Below are positions 22,743 through 32,068 of a stretch of 64,000 nt of DNA, in pieces. The notes under the pieces were generated by a model. It searched no databases, was not told the DNA's origin, and was given only the letters and a program-made list of their open reading frames with translations. The DNA lies in contig OX352764.1 of assembly GCA_947095585.1 (NCBI GenBank), forward strand, positions 5,999,001 to 6,063,000. Reading direction: 5' to 3'. Position 1 is the stretch's first letter. Every line of letters starts with the position of its first letter. Made by a program: the position numbers and the translations under genes. Source of the stretch: Nephrocerus scutellatus. Its lineage: Eukaryota > Arthropoda > Insecta > Diptera > Pipunculidae.

Positions 22743-22940
22743 CTTGACTGTTGTTTTTCGCCGATTCGGACGACCCACCAGCCTTGTGCAATGACGACGA
22801 TTCGCCCGATGATCCGCTGCGATCCACATCCAAAGCATGCAACGACGAACTGATGCTGACTTTTCGCTTTGCGCCGTCGATTTGTTGCTGGTAGCGTATG
22901 CGGATTTTCCGTTCGCGTCGGTAGCGTTTCTGATATAAAA
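22743..22940 (-). CDS. dac: dac internal exon (end of DachBox-C and Ser-rich tail)
   Basis: This 198-nt exon opens with VLYQKRYRRERKIRIRYQQQ, the basic C-terminal part of DachBox-C, then IDGAKRKVSISSSLHALDVD, RSGSSGESSSLHKAGGSSES and AKNNSQ. The acceptor is ttccag and the donor gtaaga. The RRERKIRIR segment is strongly basic and could be a nuclear localisation signal (inference). It sits after a 4.2-kb intron that holds a SINE, a LINE fragment and a 118-bp tandem repeat. Confidence 0.95.
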
Positions 22941-25350
22941 CTGGAAAAGCGAAAGGAAAAGAAAGAAACAACAAGGGCTTAGCTGCAAAATGTGTCTCAA
23001 TCGATAGATTCTGTTCAATGAAACTAAATACGAGCGACAGATAACCATAACTACAGATCTATCTCTCTCTCTCTGGCTGACTTTAAATCCAACTCTTGCC
23101 AACCCAACCGATCGCGACTCATTCAACTGCGAATCCGTTTTGTGGGTGGCCTTCCTAATTCAATTATTATTAATCCTGACTTGAAAGGCGAAAATTGAAT
23201 GAAGAAACTCCAACATGGGCCCTAGTTCCAGGTTCGCCTCTTTGCGTGCTCCGTCTGCAACTGGCGACGGCGACGTGCTGAGGGCAAACTCATTGCTCAT
23301 TCGAGTGAACGAAGTGAATGAATGTTGGCTTGAATGACTGACTGGTTGACTAACTGACTGACCGAGTTGGCCTCTGATCGGTGCTAATAATTTTTGTCAT
23401 TTCCCTGCAGAGCCACAATCGAAGGTTCAGAGTATTTCGCAAAGGCGCTGCGTTCTGTGAGCTGCTGCTTTTGCTGCTGATATTACAAAGCAATATCGGA
23501 CGATTTGAAGCGAAAGAGAGGCGACTTCTATACTACGACGACGACGACACCTGATATCCTTTGGGGATTTTATCATTCAGTTCAATTCCTCCTTCTGCTG
23601 GTGACTTTCAGCAGAAATAAAACACAAAAACGGGAACAATTCAAATGAATTCAATATCATTTTAGTTCCAGAAGGATGACTGATGCACTCTCCTATAAAC
23701 GTGGATCCTTGGATATTTGTTTACCAGTCGGTGGCGGTCTACTTAACAAAAAAAAAAAAAAAACAACGCAAGCGACGACTTCAAAAGAACTCGCAATGAA
23801 TTTGCAGAAAGAATTAGCATACTGTGATGAAGCATCAGAGGAGCAGCAACAGGGCACCAATGTGCTAAAGCAATTCCACAACCAATTCACCCAGGAGGGA
23901 CAAAAAATTATAAATTTTAATTCCACATGGATTGAGTTGATTGCGGCTGCGGCTCCTGTTGCTGTTGCTCCCGTCATTTCTTGTTGTTTCTTTTGTTCTT
24001 TGCTTATGCGCCCCCTCACTCCATCAGGATCTCCAGGATTTAAATCCAATTCGTTGAATGTCGTGGCGATTATTCACTCAAATGTGAATTTCTTAATTTG
24101 TTCAACAGACAAAGGCCATAACGAAATTATTCCTAATTTTCGATTGATATTGTGAGATACATTTTATCTAGATACGCGTATATATGTATCTTTGAAATCT
24201 TTTTTAAGTCAAAAATTTAATATTTGAACATTTGCAGTTAAATTTTTGAATTTGTGAATTTGTGAAAAAGCTCGCTTGCAAAGAGGGCGCACACGAGATC
24301 GATCGACCGACCCATGCCCTCTGTTGGAACTCACACAAATGCAAATGCAAAATGACAGCAATTTTACCATTTCAATGAGCGACTGACATTTTATTCGCTT
24401 CCATCGCATGGGTAGTTATACAGAGTTGTCTCGTGGAAGTCTTCTGTGACGACGCATAGCCCATGACAAGAAAAGCAGCTGTATCTGCTCGGCATACGAA
24501 TAGACGCGTCAGAAGGAATTAAAGAGACAAAACGATCGGACTAATAGGTCGGACGGTTGGTCGTCGAACTGGCAAAGAAGAAGAAGAAGATATCGACGCG
24601 ACATTATGGTATAAAGTAATGCAGGGACGGAATTAGGCGCTGTGGGCGCTTTGTGCAAGAAGTACTCAAAAAAAAAAAACACGGTCACCATTACCAGAGT
24701 TGGTTACTGAATAATCTCAGCTTTTAACCCAACGCTTGTGGATTTCTTACATACAGCCTCTTCATGAATTCAATCTCGTGGTGCTTCAAATGCCCATTTG
24801 TTTACCCTCAAGCCCATCTTCGGACGTACTGTAAGATTTCTTCAGTGATAATAACACCAATTTAGAAAGCTTCACCAAGGTCAGGAAATCAATCCTGCGC
24901 ATTAAGGTATCGAAAATAGGAGGAATTTTTCAGCGAACGTGTGTACTTTTGTACATTTGTACGTTTGTTTGTCGTGTCGTATATCTCGGCTTTTACCAGT
25001 CAAAATTTTAAAACAATTGGTTAGTGCTCGGCTTGCGATGGCGTAATGTTTTCATTCATAGGGGGTATTACCCCTGGAAAAAGTGAAAAAAAGTAAGCCC
25101 AAACGTTTGCAAAGTTTTCTTAGTTTATTTCAGAAATCGATTTTGACTGAATGACCTATGGCTTATGAACGAAAAACCTACATTTAACGTTGCTTACTAT
25201 TAGGCTACTAAGATAAGTTAGTCTTTAGTGGATAGTTTACGGTACGCGTATACCTCGGCTTCTACCAGTCAGAATTTAGTTAGGCTAGTTTTAATACAAT
25301 TGTGAAACATAGGGCGCGTGTGGCTTTTTTAAAAGAAATTTATGGAATTT
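22941..25350. other. dac intron, mostly unique sequence
   Basis: This is part of the 4.2-kb dac intron. It contains a TC-rich tract near 23060, a (TGAC/TGAA)-rich stretch at 23300-23370, an A13 run near 23750 and CAG/CTG-like triplets near 23460 and 23840. A 159-codon plus-strand frame at 23676-24155 has no recognisable domain and is not called as a gene. No transposon protein is seen. Confidence 0.5.
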
Positions 25351-25680
25351 TATGGAAATTCTGCGATCAGGCCAATAGGGTCTGGAATTTTGTGGACCGG
25401 TCCGTTTCTTAAGCGATTCGTTTGAAATTCGGTATGTAGGACTAAGATGCAACTATAAGACTTATTCCTATGGAAATTCTGCGATCAGGCCAATAGGATC
25501 TGGAATTTTGTGGACCGGTCCGTTTCTCAAGCGATTCGTTTGAAATTCGGTATGTAGGACTAAGATGCGACTATAAAACTTGTTCCTATGGAAATTCTGG
25601 GATAGCGCGAATAGGGTCTGGAATTTTGTGGACTAAGCAATTTCTTAAGCGATTCGTATGAAATTCGGCATGCAGGGTTT
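25351..25680. repeat. 118-bp tandem repeat, about 2.8 copies
   Basis: Units start at 25351, 25469 and 25587, each beginning tatggaaattctg and containing the landmarks ggtctggaattttgtgga, agcgattcgt and gaaattcggyatg. The spacing is exactly 118 bp twice. The first two units are nearly identical; the third is more diverged and shorter. It lies in the dac intron 22941-27098. Confidence 0.9.
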
Positions 25681-25757
25681 TTTTAAGAAATAAAAAATTT
25701 CCCCAAAAAAATTGTTACGAATTTTGTGAATTAAATGGTTACTATTGGGCTTTTAAG

Positions 25758-26029
25758 TTGGGCGCCGTGGCTCAGTGGAATTGCGCATGGCTACTGAGCA
25801 GGAGGTTCGAGGTTTGAGTCCTAGTAACACCGAAATTATTATTCACGGTGTCCCACCTCTCGCGAGAGTAATAACTAGTCACGAGAAGCTTCTCAATTCG
25901 CCGTTTGGATCCAGCCTTAAATGTAGGTCCCTTCCATTTATGTCCAAAATGTACATGTAGAAGACAAATGGTCTCAAGAAGCTAGGCCTTGGACCGCAAC
26001 GGTCTGTCGCGCCGAAGATTATTATTATA
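25758..26029 (+). mobile_element. tRNA-derived SINE, full length with 14-bp target duplication
   Basis: This is a complete SINE. The head gggcgccgtggctcagtgg contains a pol III A box. A B-box-like ggtttgagtcc follows, then the shared body (ttctcaattcgccgtttgga, gtaggtcccttccattt) and tail (ggaccgcaacggtctgtcgc) ending in an ATT repeat. It is flanked by a perfect 14-bp direct repeat attgggcttttaag (25744-25757 and 26030-26043), the expected target-site duplication of LINE-assisted retrotransposition. It lies inside a dac intron, antisense to dac. Confidence 0.93.
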
Positions 26030-26079
26030 ATTGGGCTTTTAAGATAATTTAGTGCTTAGGCTAAATTACAATTATCCAT

Positions 26080-26580
26080 ATGGCGAGCTGAGAAGCTTGC
26101 TTTACTATCTTAGTCCAGGTGGCTAGAGAATTCCCACAAGTGGAATCCGCCTCCCTGTTAACTGCAGCGTATACCAGGTTGAAGTGAAAGCAATTGAGGA
26201 GGTCATGAATTGACTGCAAAGAAGATTATCATTTATTTGGACATTCAAGCGGCAGTAAAATGTTTGAAAGCGTTCTTACTGATATCAAAAGTTGCGTTGA
26301 GCTGGTATTCCTCTCTTAACGAGATGTGTTGATGGTTATGTTTAACTTAAGGATCATTTTGGTCGCGGTCATCTCAAATGTGGAACGGAACTTCAGGGCG
26401 GACGACTTGGTTAGACGCGGTAAGACTCTCCAGCAGCTGCAGGAAAGGGCAGATGTTGGGAGGCTTATTGCAACATTAAAGCTTGCGCTTCAAGAAGAGT
26501 CAGAAGCCTCAACAAATGAAAGGTGGAAATCACCGATATTTACAATATATCAAGACAAGTTTGGCCAAAGCTGGACTTGA
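26080..26580 (+). pseudogene. LINE remnant with RNase H domain (LOA/I-type)
   Basis: Plus-strand translation around 26160-26310 gives the RNase H-like pieces VYQVEVKAIEEVM and IIYLDIQAAVKCLKAF, which match the conserved QAEV.AI and SDSQAA motifs of the RNase H domain of LOA/I-group LINEs, with frameshifts and stops. Downstream, an 84-residue frame (26326-26580) has no recognised domain. It is a decayed fragment inside a dac intron. Confidence 0.5.
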
Positions 26581-27098
26581 AGCGGTCAACTGCACTAATC
26601 TGAATTGCACTGAATTGCTATCGCCACAACCTAATCTCATATGAAAAATCAAAAGATGCCGCTCTATCGATAATGATGCAATACCAAAATTCTACTCGAC
26701 TTCTGAAGGAAAATCAGAAGTAATGCAAATACTTGACTCAAGTCTTGAAGAAGGTTGTTCGATCGATAAACTTTCTTACAGAACAGAAAAAGAGAATTAG
26801 CTTTGCCTGCTAACCACAATCATCAATTGGATATTTCTCCTAACATTGGAAGGATACCATCTTGCTTGTATTGACCTGTCAGCAGAAATCGCTGATCCGT
26901 TTCCAAGAGCATTTATATCTCTACGTTAGGCAAAAGTTCAGGAGGTGAACGTTTTTTCGAAACTGAGTTTTGATTATACATTATCGCAGTTTCAGTCTCC
27001 CTCTCTCTCTCTGCTGTACCTTTATATTGCAAATATCTCAATGATTGTATCTGTATGGATTTTACCAATCTACGAGTATTTTTAACATCGTATCTTAC

Positions 27099-27182
27099 CT
27101 CTTAACTTTCGCTCGTCTACCAATTGCCTTTCTAATGAGTCTTTGACTTCTCGTTCACGGATAACGTCCATTTTAAGTTCAG
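27099..27182 (-). CDS. dac: dac internal exon (middle of DachBox-C)
   Basis: This 84-nt exon encodes the middle of the DachBox-C coiled coil: AELKMDVIREREVKDSLERQ, then LVDERKLR. It is bounded by acceptor ttgcag and donor gtaaga. It joins SYEK upstream and VLYQKRYRRERK downstream with consistent phase. Leu/Ile/Val at heptad positions and alternating charges fit a coiled coil. It has no start codon of its own and was found by following the reading frame from the neighbouring exons. Confidence 0.95.
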
Positions 27183-27525
27183 CTGCAAGCAAATTCAAAA
27201 AGAAAAAGGAGGAAGGGTTAATTATAATTCAACTTTCACTGTCTAGTTATATGTATCTGCAATGTTTGTTTGGGAAATCTGTCAGAATTTAAATTGAAAA
27301 AAAAAATCTCCAATGCAGCTTACATCTGCAGGCACACAGGACAGCGAGTTACAACGCGCAAGCTGGCATCCACATACGCAAAATGTCGTTCGACGTCTAA
27401 ACTCGCTGTCAGATTAGCAACACACAGTGGCAACCACTCACGCGCACTCACTCACCTACAATTCAGCTCAAGTCAAAGCAGAACAAAACAAAGCTTCCAA
27501 AATGCCCCTCCACCGGATCACTCAC

Positions 27526-28131
27526 CTTTTTCGTAGCTAATTTGCCTCTCCTGCTGACGTGCATTGTCGGCGGCCACCTTAAGCAGACTCTGAATGTTGC
27601 GCAGCAAAGTTTCCGTCGAGGAAGTGGACTGCTGCTGATCGACAACAACAACAGAGCTCAGTCCGAGCGCAGCTGAAGCTGCTGCAGACTCATTCGATGT
27701 GGCAGGCATTAGGACGGCTTCATTGGGAGTTACACCGCCGCCAGAGCTGCCAGAAGCAGCAATAGTGCTTCCGCCATTTGCCACGGCAGCAGCAACTGCT
27801 GCTGTAGCCGCTAGAGTCGAATAGTTGAGTGCTCGCTGATGATGATGATGTAGAGCGGCAGCTGCCGCAGCGCTACTCGAATGATGATGAGGGTGCGCCG
27901 AATGTTGGGATTGCTGTTGCTGCTGTTGCTGTTGCTGTTGATGGTGTAGGTGATGGGCTGCCGGATGATGAGATGATAGGAGCGAAGCCGAATCGCGATC
28001 GCGATCTCCAATCGAACTGGCACCACTGGCGGACAGCGATGTAGGATGGTGTGGATGTTGCTGCTGCTGTGCTGAGAGACTGCGATGATGCTGCGATGAC
28101 GACAGATTATCACGTTCCGTATCACTTAAAT
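27526..28131 (-). CDS. dac: dac large exon: Gln/His/Ala repeats and start of DachBox-C
   Basis: At 606 nt this is the largest exon in the window. It runs from LSDTERDNLSSSQHHRSLS through His-rich and poly-Gln tracts (glutamine codons about 27911-27940), poly-Ala (SSSAAAAAALHHHH) and further Ala/Gly/Ser linkers, to the first part of the DachBox-C coiled coil (TETLLRNIQSLLKVAADNAR, then QQERQISYEK). The acceptor is ccgcacag and the donor gtgagtg. DachBox-C mediates contact with Eya-type partners in the family. The triplet repeats make this the exon most likely to vary in length between alleles or species. Confidence 0.96.
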
Positions 28132-28199
28132 CTGTGCGGAATTAGAAAGAAAATGAATTTTTTACGTTGATCAAAACAACAAACACACACTCTCCCTAC

Positions 28200-28448
28200 C
28201 TTCTTCCTTGGGTATACGGTGGTCATCCACATCGGAGCCATTGTCATCACTTAGATTTTCCTCGTCGTCTTCGTCGTCGTCATGATTGGCGTTAACGCCA
28301 ACACCACCACCACTACTACGGCTGCCAGCACGCACAGAGTTTGGCGGTGAGTGCAATTCACTGCGATCATCACAATTACTGCCATGATCAGTGGCCGGAC
28401 CAGACTTTGACAGATTCAATACGGGACTGGATTGTCGATTGGGGGAAC
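28200..28448 (-). CDS. dac: dac internal exon (acidic linker)
   Basis: This 249-nt exon encodes SPNRQSSPVLNLSKSGPATD, then a Ser/Gly-rich part, then an acidic run (DDDEDDEENLSDDNGSDVDD) and HRIPKEE. The acceptor is ttcacag and the donor gtaggg. The region is low-complexity and likely disordered. The acidic cluster and SPxxS-type serines are plausible phosphorylation or interaction sites, which is inference only. It ends on one base that joins AT of the next exon to make Asp. Confidence 0.94.
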
Positions 28449-28513
28449 CTGTGAATTACATACACAATTAGTGCCATAATGGAAGAAAGCAGTAGTCTCC
28501 ACTATGAACGTAC

Positions 28514-28587
28514 AATTTCTCGAACTTAAGTCACGCGGTTTCTGATCGACGATCTGTTGCCGATCGTCGGTTCTTTCTTCACGAAGT
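28514..28587 (-). CDS. dac: dac small internal exon
   Basis: This 74-nt exon is too short to stand out as an open frame but is required by phase: the upstream exon ends on two bases of a codon and the downstream exon needs one. The acceptor is ccatttcag and the donor gtacgt. It encodes LREERTDDRQQIVDQKPRDL followed by SSRN, continuing the helix begun at KHLER. It ends with one base, T, giving a Cys codon (TGT) at the junction with SPNRQ of the next exon. Fly relatives may carry Gly there, so this base should be checked against transcripts. Confidence 0.9.
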
Positions 28588-28660
28588 CTGAAATGGAAAT
28601 AGATACAAGTTTATTAGTTTTTTCTAACCTAGACTCTCTCTCTCTCTCTGTTGGTCATAC

Positions 28661-28943
28661 CTTTCCAAATGCTTGACAATATCTTCATATGCCGCTCGGC
28701 AATTGTCCCAGATCGTGCCCGATCGTGCCAGAGCATCCAAATTCGCTGCAGACATTCCACTTTGGGCGGCCGCCTTCAGCATTTGACTATCTGGTCGACC
28801 GTGCAAAGCATGTGGCGGCATTCCGGGAGACATTAGCGCCGCTGCACCAGGATGATGATTCATTTGCATGAATGCCATGTGATTGATTGGCGGGGGATTG
28901 TAACCGTTAGCAAGCAGTGGCGATTTCTCCAGGCGGGATATAT
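28661..28943 (-). CDS. dac: dac internal exon (central linker)
   Basis: This 283-nt exon opens with the codons for ISRLEKSPLLANGYNPPPIN, contains a Met/His/Pro-rich stretch (NHMAFMQMNHHPGAAALMSP) and a conserved block SGTIWDNCRAAYEDIVKHLE, and ends with AG of an Arg codon. The acceptor is ttgcag and the donor gtatga. This central segment links DachBox-N to DachBox-C; the WDNCRAAYEDIVKHLE block is predicted helical. The next intron is only 73 bp, so this exon belongs to a tight cluster of four (28943-28200) spliced through very short introns. Confidence 0.95.
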
Positions 28944-28996
28944 CTGCAAGACGCACACAATGATATGCGATGAGTATCTCAAAGTATGGGATTGAA

Positions 28997-29225
28997 AGAT
29001 CTACAGGCGATGTATCTATACCCATCAAAAGAGATACTTAAATTCACAATGAGAATTGCGATACTTTTACTTTAAGAATCTACAGGTGTATCTAAGCAAC
29101 AAATGAGATACTTTAATTCACAATGATAATTGCGATACTTTTACTTTAAGAATCTACAGGTGTATCTTGGCAACAAAAGATATACTTTTACTTTATGAAT
29201 CTACAAGTGATGTATCCAACAAAAG
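28997..29225. repeat. ~75-bp tandem repeat in dac intron
   Basis: Three to four units each carry aatctacagg, then gtatct, caacaaaagagatac, and ttgcgatacttttactttaa. Unit starts are near 29000, 29076, 29151 and 29198; the last interval is shortened to 47 bp. The array directly follows exon 28661-28943 inside the intron, about 55 bp from its splice acceptor. Confidence 0.85.
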
Positions 29226-29234
29226 AGATACCCT

Positions 29235-29828
29235 AACGCACAATTATTATCTTAAATATTAAATATTATCTTAAAAGGCATCGCTACTCTGCTATCAATC
29301 ACGGATCAAAAAGAAGTTTCGCCCACCGTAGCTAAAGGCAAAATACCCGAACGCCGCTGCAACTTCTGTGACTCTTCCACATCACTCACTCACTCACTCA
29401 CTGGATCGAAATTTGTATTCATAATCATTCGATGCAACGATGACTAGGCAAAAGCCGGTTGTTGTTGTTGTTCTTTTTCCAAAGAACTCGATCCATAATG
29501 GGAAAAAAGTATCTTATCATGCGCCGATTCGTTTCGATGAAAAGCGAGAAGCGTCTCTGCTGCGTGTATCTACGCGTGAATTCGAGCAGCGCTACGACCA
29601 TCAATTTGAATTGAATTGAGATCAGTAGAATGGGGGCGCCCATTTTTTAGTATAAATGAAAGATCTAAAAAACCAAAAGGGCGTTCCCTAAATGCCAGTG
29701 CCAATGCCAATCTGGCTGGACCGGTGCGTATATGTAAGCCGTAAGAGCAGATGCGTGTTTGGCGTCAATTAAAAGATCTTCTTATATCAGCAGAAGAAGT
29801 TGGCATAGAGTTACACTAAACATATACA
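29235..29828. other. dac intron, no recognised element
   Basis: This is part of the 7.4-kb dac intron (28944-36333). It contains a (CACT)n run near 29384-29401 and a (TTG)n run near 29459. No gene is seen. Confidence 0.4.
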
Positions 29829-29934
29829 CAGTAGAAGCTCGCTAACATGAACTATTTAAGAGATTGAAGATTAGCTGCAATACAAACACATACACATACA
29901 GTAGAACCTCGCCTCTGCAAATTGGTCCTTCATA

Positions 29935-31245
29935 AGAAGAACACTCGCTAGAATGGATGCACCGTACGATCCACGAAAGATAGTATCAAGCTTCTCAAGC
30001 AACAGAAGGCTGTGGTACGGATCCAACGAGTGAGCAAAGTAACATAACATCTCCGCAGGAGTCCCACAAGGATCAGTTCTAGGGCCCCTTCTACGGAATA
30101 TTATGTACTATAGACACACACATACATACGGTCATGAATAAGAAGATCTGTCGCTAGATCCGTACTACCTACGAAAGTTAGTATCAAGCTACTTAAGCAA
30201 CAGAAGGCTGAGGTACGGAACCAACGAGGGTGCAAAGTAACATGAGATCTCCGCAGGAATCCCACAAGGATCTGTTCTAGGGACCGTTGTATAATAAAGT
30301 TCTAAGACTGATACTATCACTAGGGGTAAAAATATTTGGATTGGCTGACGACATCGCAGTTGTTACCATGTCAAAGACAACCTACCAAGTAGAGTCAGCT
30401 ACGAACGAAGCAGTCGTCCAAATCAAAGAATGGCTAATATCCGCCGGTCTAGAATTAGCCGACCATAAAACGGAAGCAGTCTTGATTACCAGCCGACATA
30501 AAGTGATACTCATAAACATCTATCAGATCTAAGGATTTTGTCCAATACCTGAGACAATAGGATCTGTTTTAAATTATAGGTGGACTGCTCGAGCAAAAAG
30601 GCTTCTCAATTCCAAGCAACATTATCTGGAATTGTGGCAAATCTCGGAGAAGCAGGATATTCAATGAGGGTCCTAATGTTCAGAGTAGCCAGCTTAATTC
30701 TCACTTACGCAGCCCCAGTCTGGGCGGAGGCACTGGCGACTAAGGAAATAAAAGACCTATCATCTGTATACAGACTTAGAGTGCACTAAGGACGATCAGC
30801 GGTGTCCGAGCGATCTCAGATTATGCATCCCTCGTTATAGCGGGAATGATTACAGTAGATATCCTTGCAGGTGGCATGCTCATGATCTAAAATAAAAGAG
30901 CCTCAATCCAACAGGACCAATGAATAAATAAAATGATCAGAGAGAAAGAAAAGATCACTTCAATGGCTGTATGGCGAGCTCGTTGAGACATAAGTTTGAA
31001 AGGTAAATGGATATACCATCCAAGGCTATCATAAATATCTTAACCGATTTGGACACGATAGCTAACCTTTCTACCTGGATTGTACGGACCTGAAAAAAGA
31101 CAAGAAGCATGCGATTTTTCATTGCAGACACTTCAGAGAATGGAGAAGCAGCCTGCCAAGTCCAGTTCTCTTTAGAAGAAATGCTGAGATCAGAGAACAA
31201 GTGGACGGAATTGTGTGCATTCACAACGAATGTAAAAAATGAGCT
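29935..31245 (+). pseudogene. R1-clade LINE remnant with internal duplication
   Basis: RT pieces: YDPRKIVSSFSSNRRLWYGS and SAGVPQGSVLGPLL at about 29970-30100, then the same region again (SAGIPQGSVLGPLL, about 30165-30290), FGLADDIAVVTMSKTTYQVE, WLISAGLELADHKTEAVLIT, FQATLSGIVANLGEAGYSMR, ASLILTYAAPVWAEAL, LRTISGVRAISDYASLVIAG, and a C-terminal zinc-knuckle-like HAIFHCRHFREW. The wording GLxLADxKTEAVLIT and LLYAAPVWAxAL is typical of the R1 clade. There are several frameshifts. It is inside a dac intron, antisense to dac. Confidence 0.85.
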
Positions 31246-31369
31246 GTAGTCTTTCCTACCGAAGGGGACAATTATTTTAACAATCTACCACCTAGATGTT
31301 CATATTATTACTTACAGTAAAGTCCTGATCCCTTTTTTAAATTCTCTAAATTAACTTCGCGTGCTCGTG

Positions 31370-31685
31370 GATTTGTTTGTCTGCCGGTCTGTTTGTCTTT
31401 ATGTTTGTCTGTCTGTTTGACTATCTGTTTGTCTGTCTGTTTGTGATGGAATCTTGTGATCAATTTTTAACCAACTTCCCAAAGCCCGATTTTATTGAAA
31501 CTTTGCACACATATGTATTTCTAGTGACAACACTTTCTGTTTAAATTTGGCATATATCAGGCCCCGGTGTCTGGAGGCTCCCATACAAAAATATTTCTTT
31601 GAAATAATGCCATATAGCAGCAACAGATCACACCGTACTATAATGACTGTGTGCGCTGGTGCGCTGTTTGCAGTGCTGCTTTACG
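31370..31685 (+). repeat. dispersed ~270-bp repeat, copy 1
   Basis: It starts with a (tgtctgtt)n-like microsatellite, then gatcaatttttaaccaactt, cccgattttattgaaactttg, cacacatatgtatttctagt, gacaacactttctgtttaa, ggctcccatacaaaaatat and aatgccatatagcagcaaca. The same order occurs at 46530, 60260 and 60615, and inverted at 55740-55950. No coding capacity is seen. Confidence 0.85.
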
Positions 31686-31805
31686 ATCATCATCATATTT
31701 GGCTCTACAACCGCTATCCGGTGCTGGCCTCCCGCAAAAAAGTTGTACACCGGTCCTGATTTCGAGCCGATATCATCTAGTTTGGCAGTTTGCTTTACGA
31801 TGGGT
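31672..31805 (-). mobile_element. RTE-like LINE 3' end fragment
   Basis: On the minus strand the sequence gccaaactagatgatatcgg, aaatcaggaccggtg, gcgggaggccagcaccgga and gttgtagagccaaatatgat, followed by gatgatgat, matches the 3' ends at 46258-46497 and 17810-17846. It represents the last codons and tail of an RTE-like element. Confidence 0.75.
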
Positions 31806-32068
31806 GTTGTTTTTATTTTTTTAACCACAGAGCAAGCAGTGCTTATTTATTTTAAAGGAAATTGGTAATTCGAACAACCACAACTTGATTGTTTCATAGC
31901 CGACACACAAATAGGAAAAGAGAACTCAAAAAATTCCGATTATCAAAAATAACATAAAATGTTAAGCCACTTACTCCTCTCGTGATGTTAAAAATTTCTA
32001 CAAAAAAAAAACATTAATAGCTGATTCGACCTGTTTTTTAATGAGTTCATCTTTTCGAGCTTCTACTG

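Larger units (their letters stand above)
29829..32068. repeat. paired 13-bp inverted termini, pogo/Tigger-like appearance
   Basis: The motif cagtagaagctcg at 29829-29841 recurs as its exact reverse complement at 32056-32068, with further partial matching inward (atgaact). CAGTAGAAxCTCG is the kind of end seen on pogo/Tigger elements. The 2.2 kb between them holds an R1-like LINE, a dispersed repeat and a LINE tail but no pogo transposase, so if this is one element it is a non-autonomous, heavily invaded one. A second similar motif (cagtagaacctcgcc) lies at 29899. Confidence 0.35.

Noticed and set aside
23676..24155. 159-codon plus-strand frame in a dac intron
   Set aside because: It includes a poly-Lys run from an A13 tract and a low-complexity Ala/Val/Cys tail, has no recognised domain, and is antisense inside the intron; likely chance.
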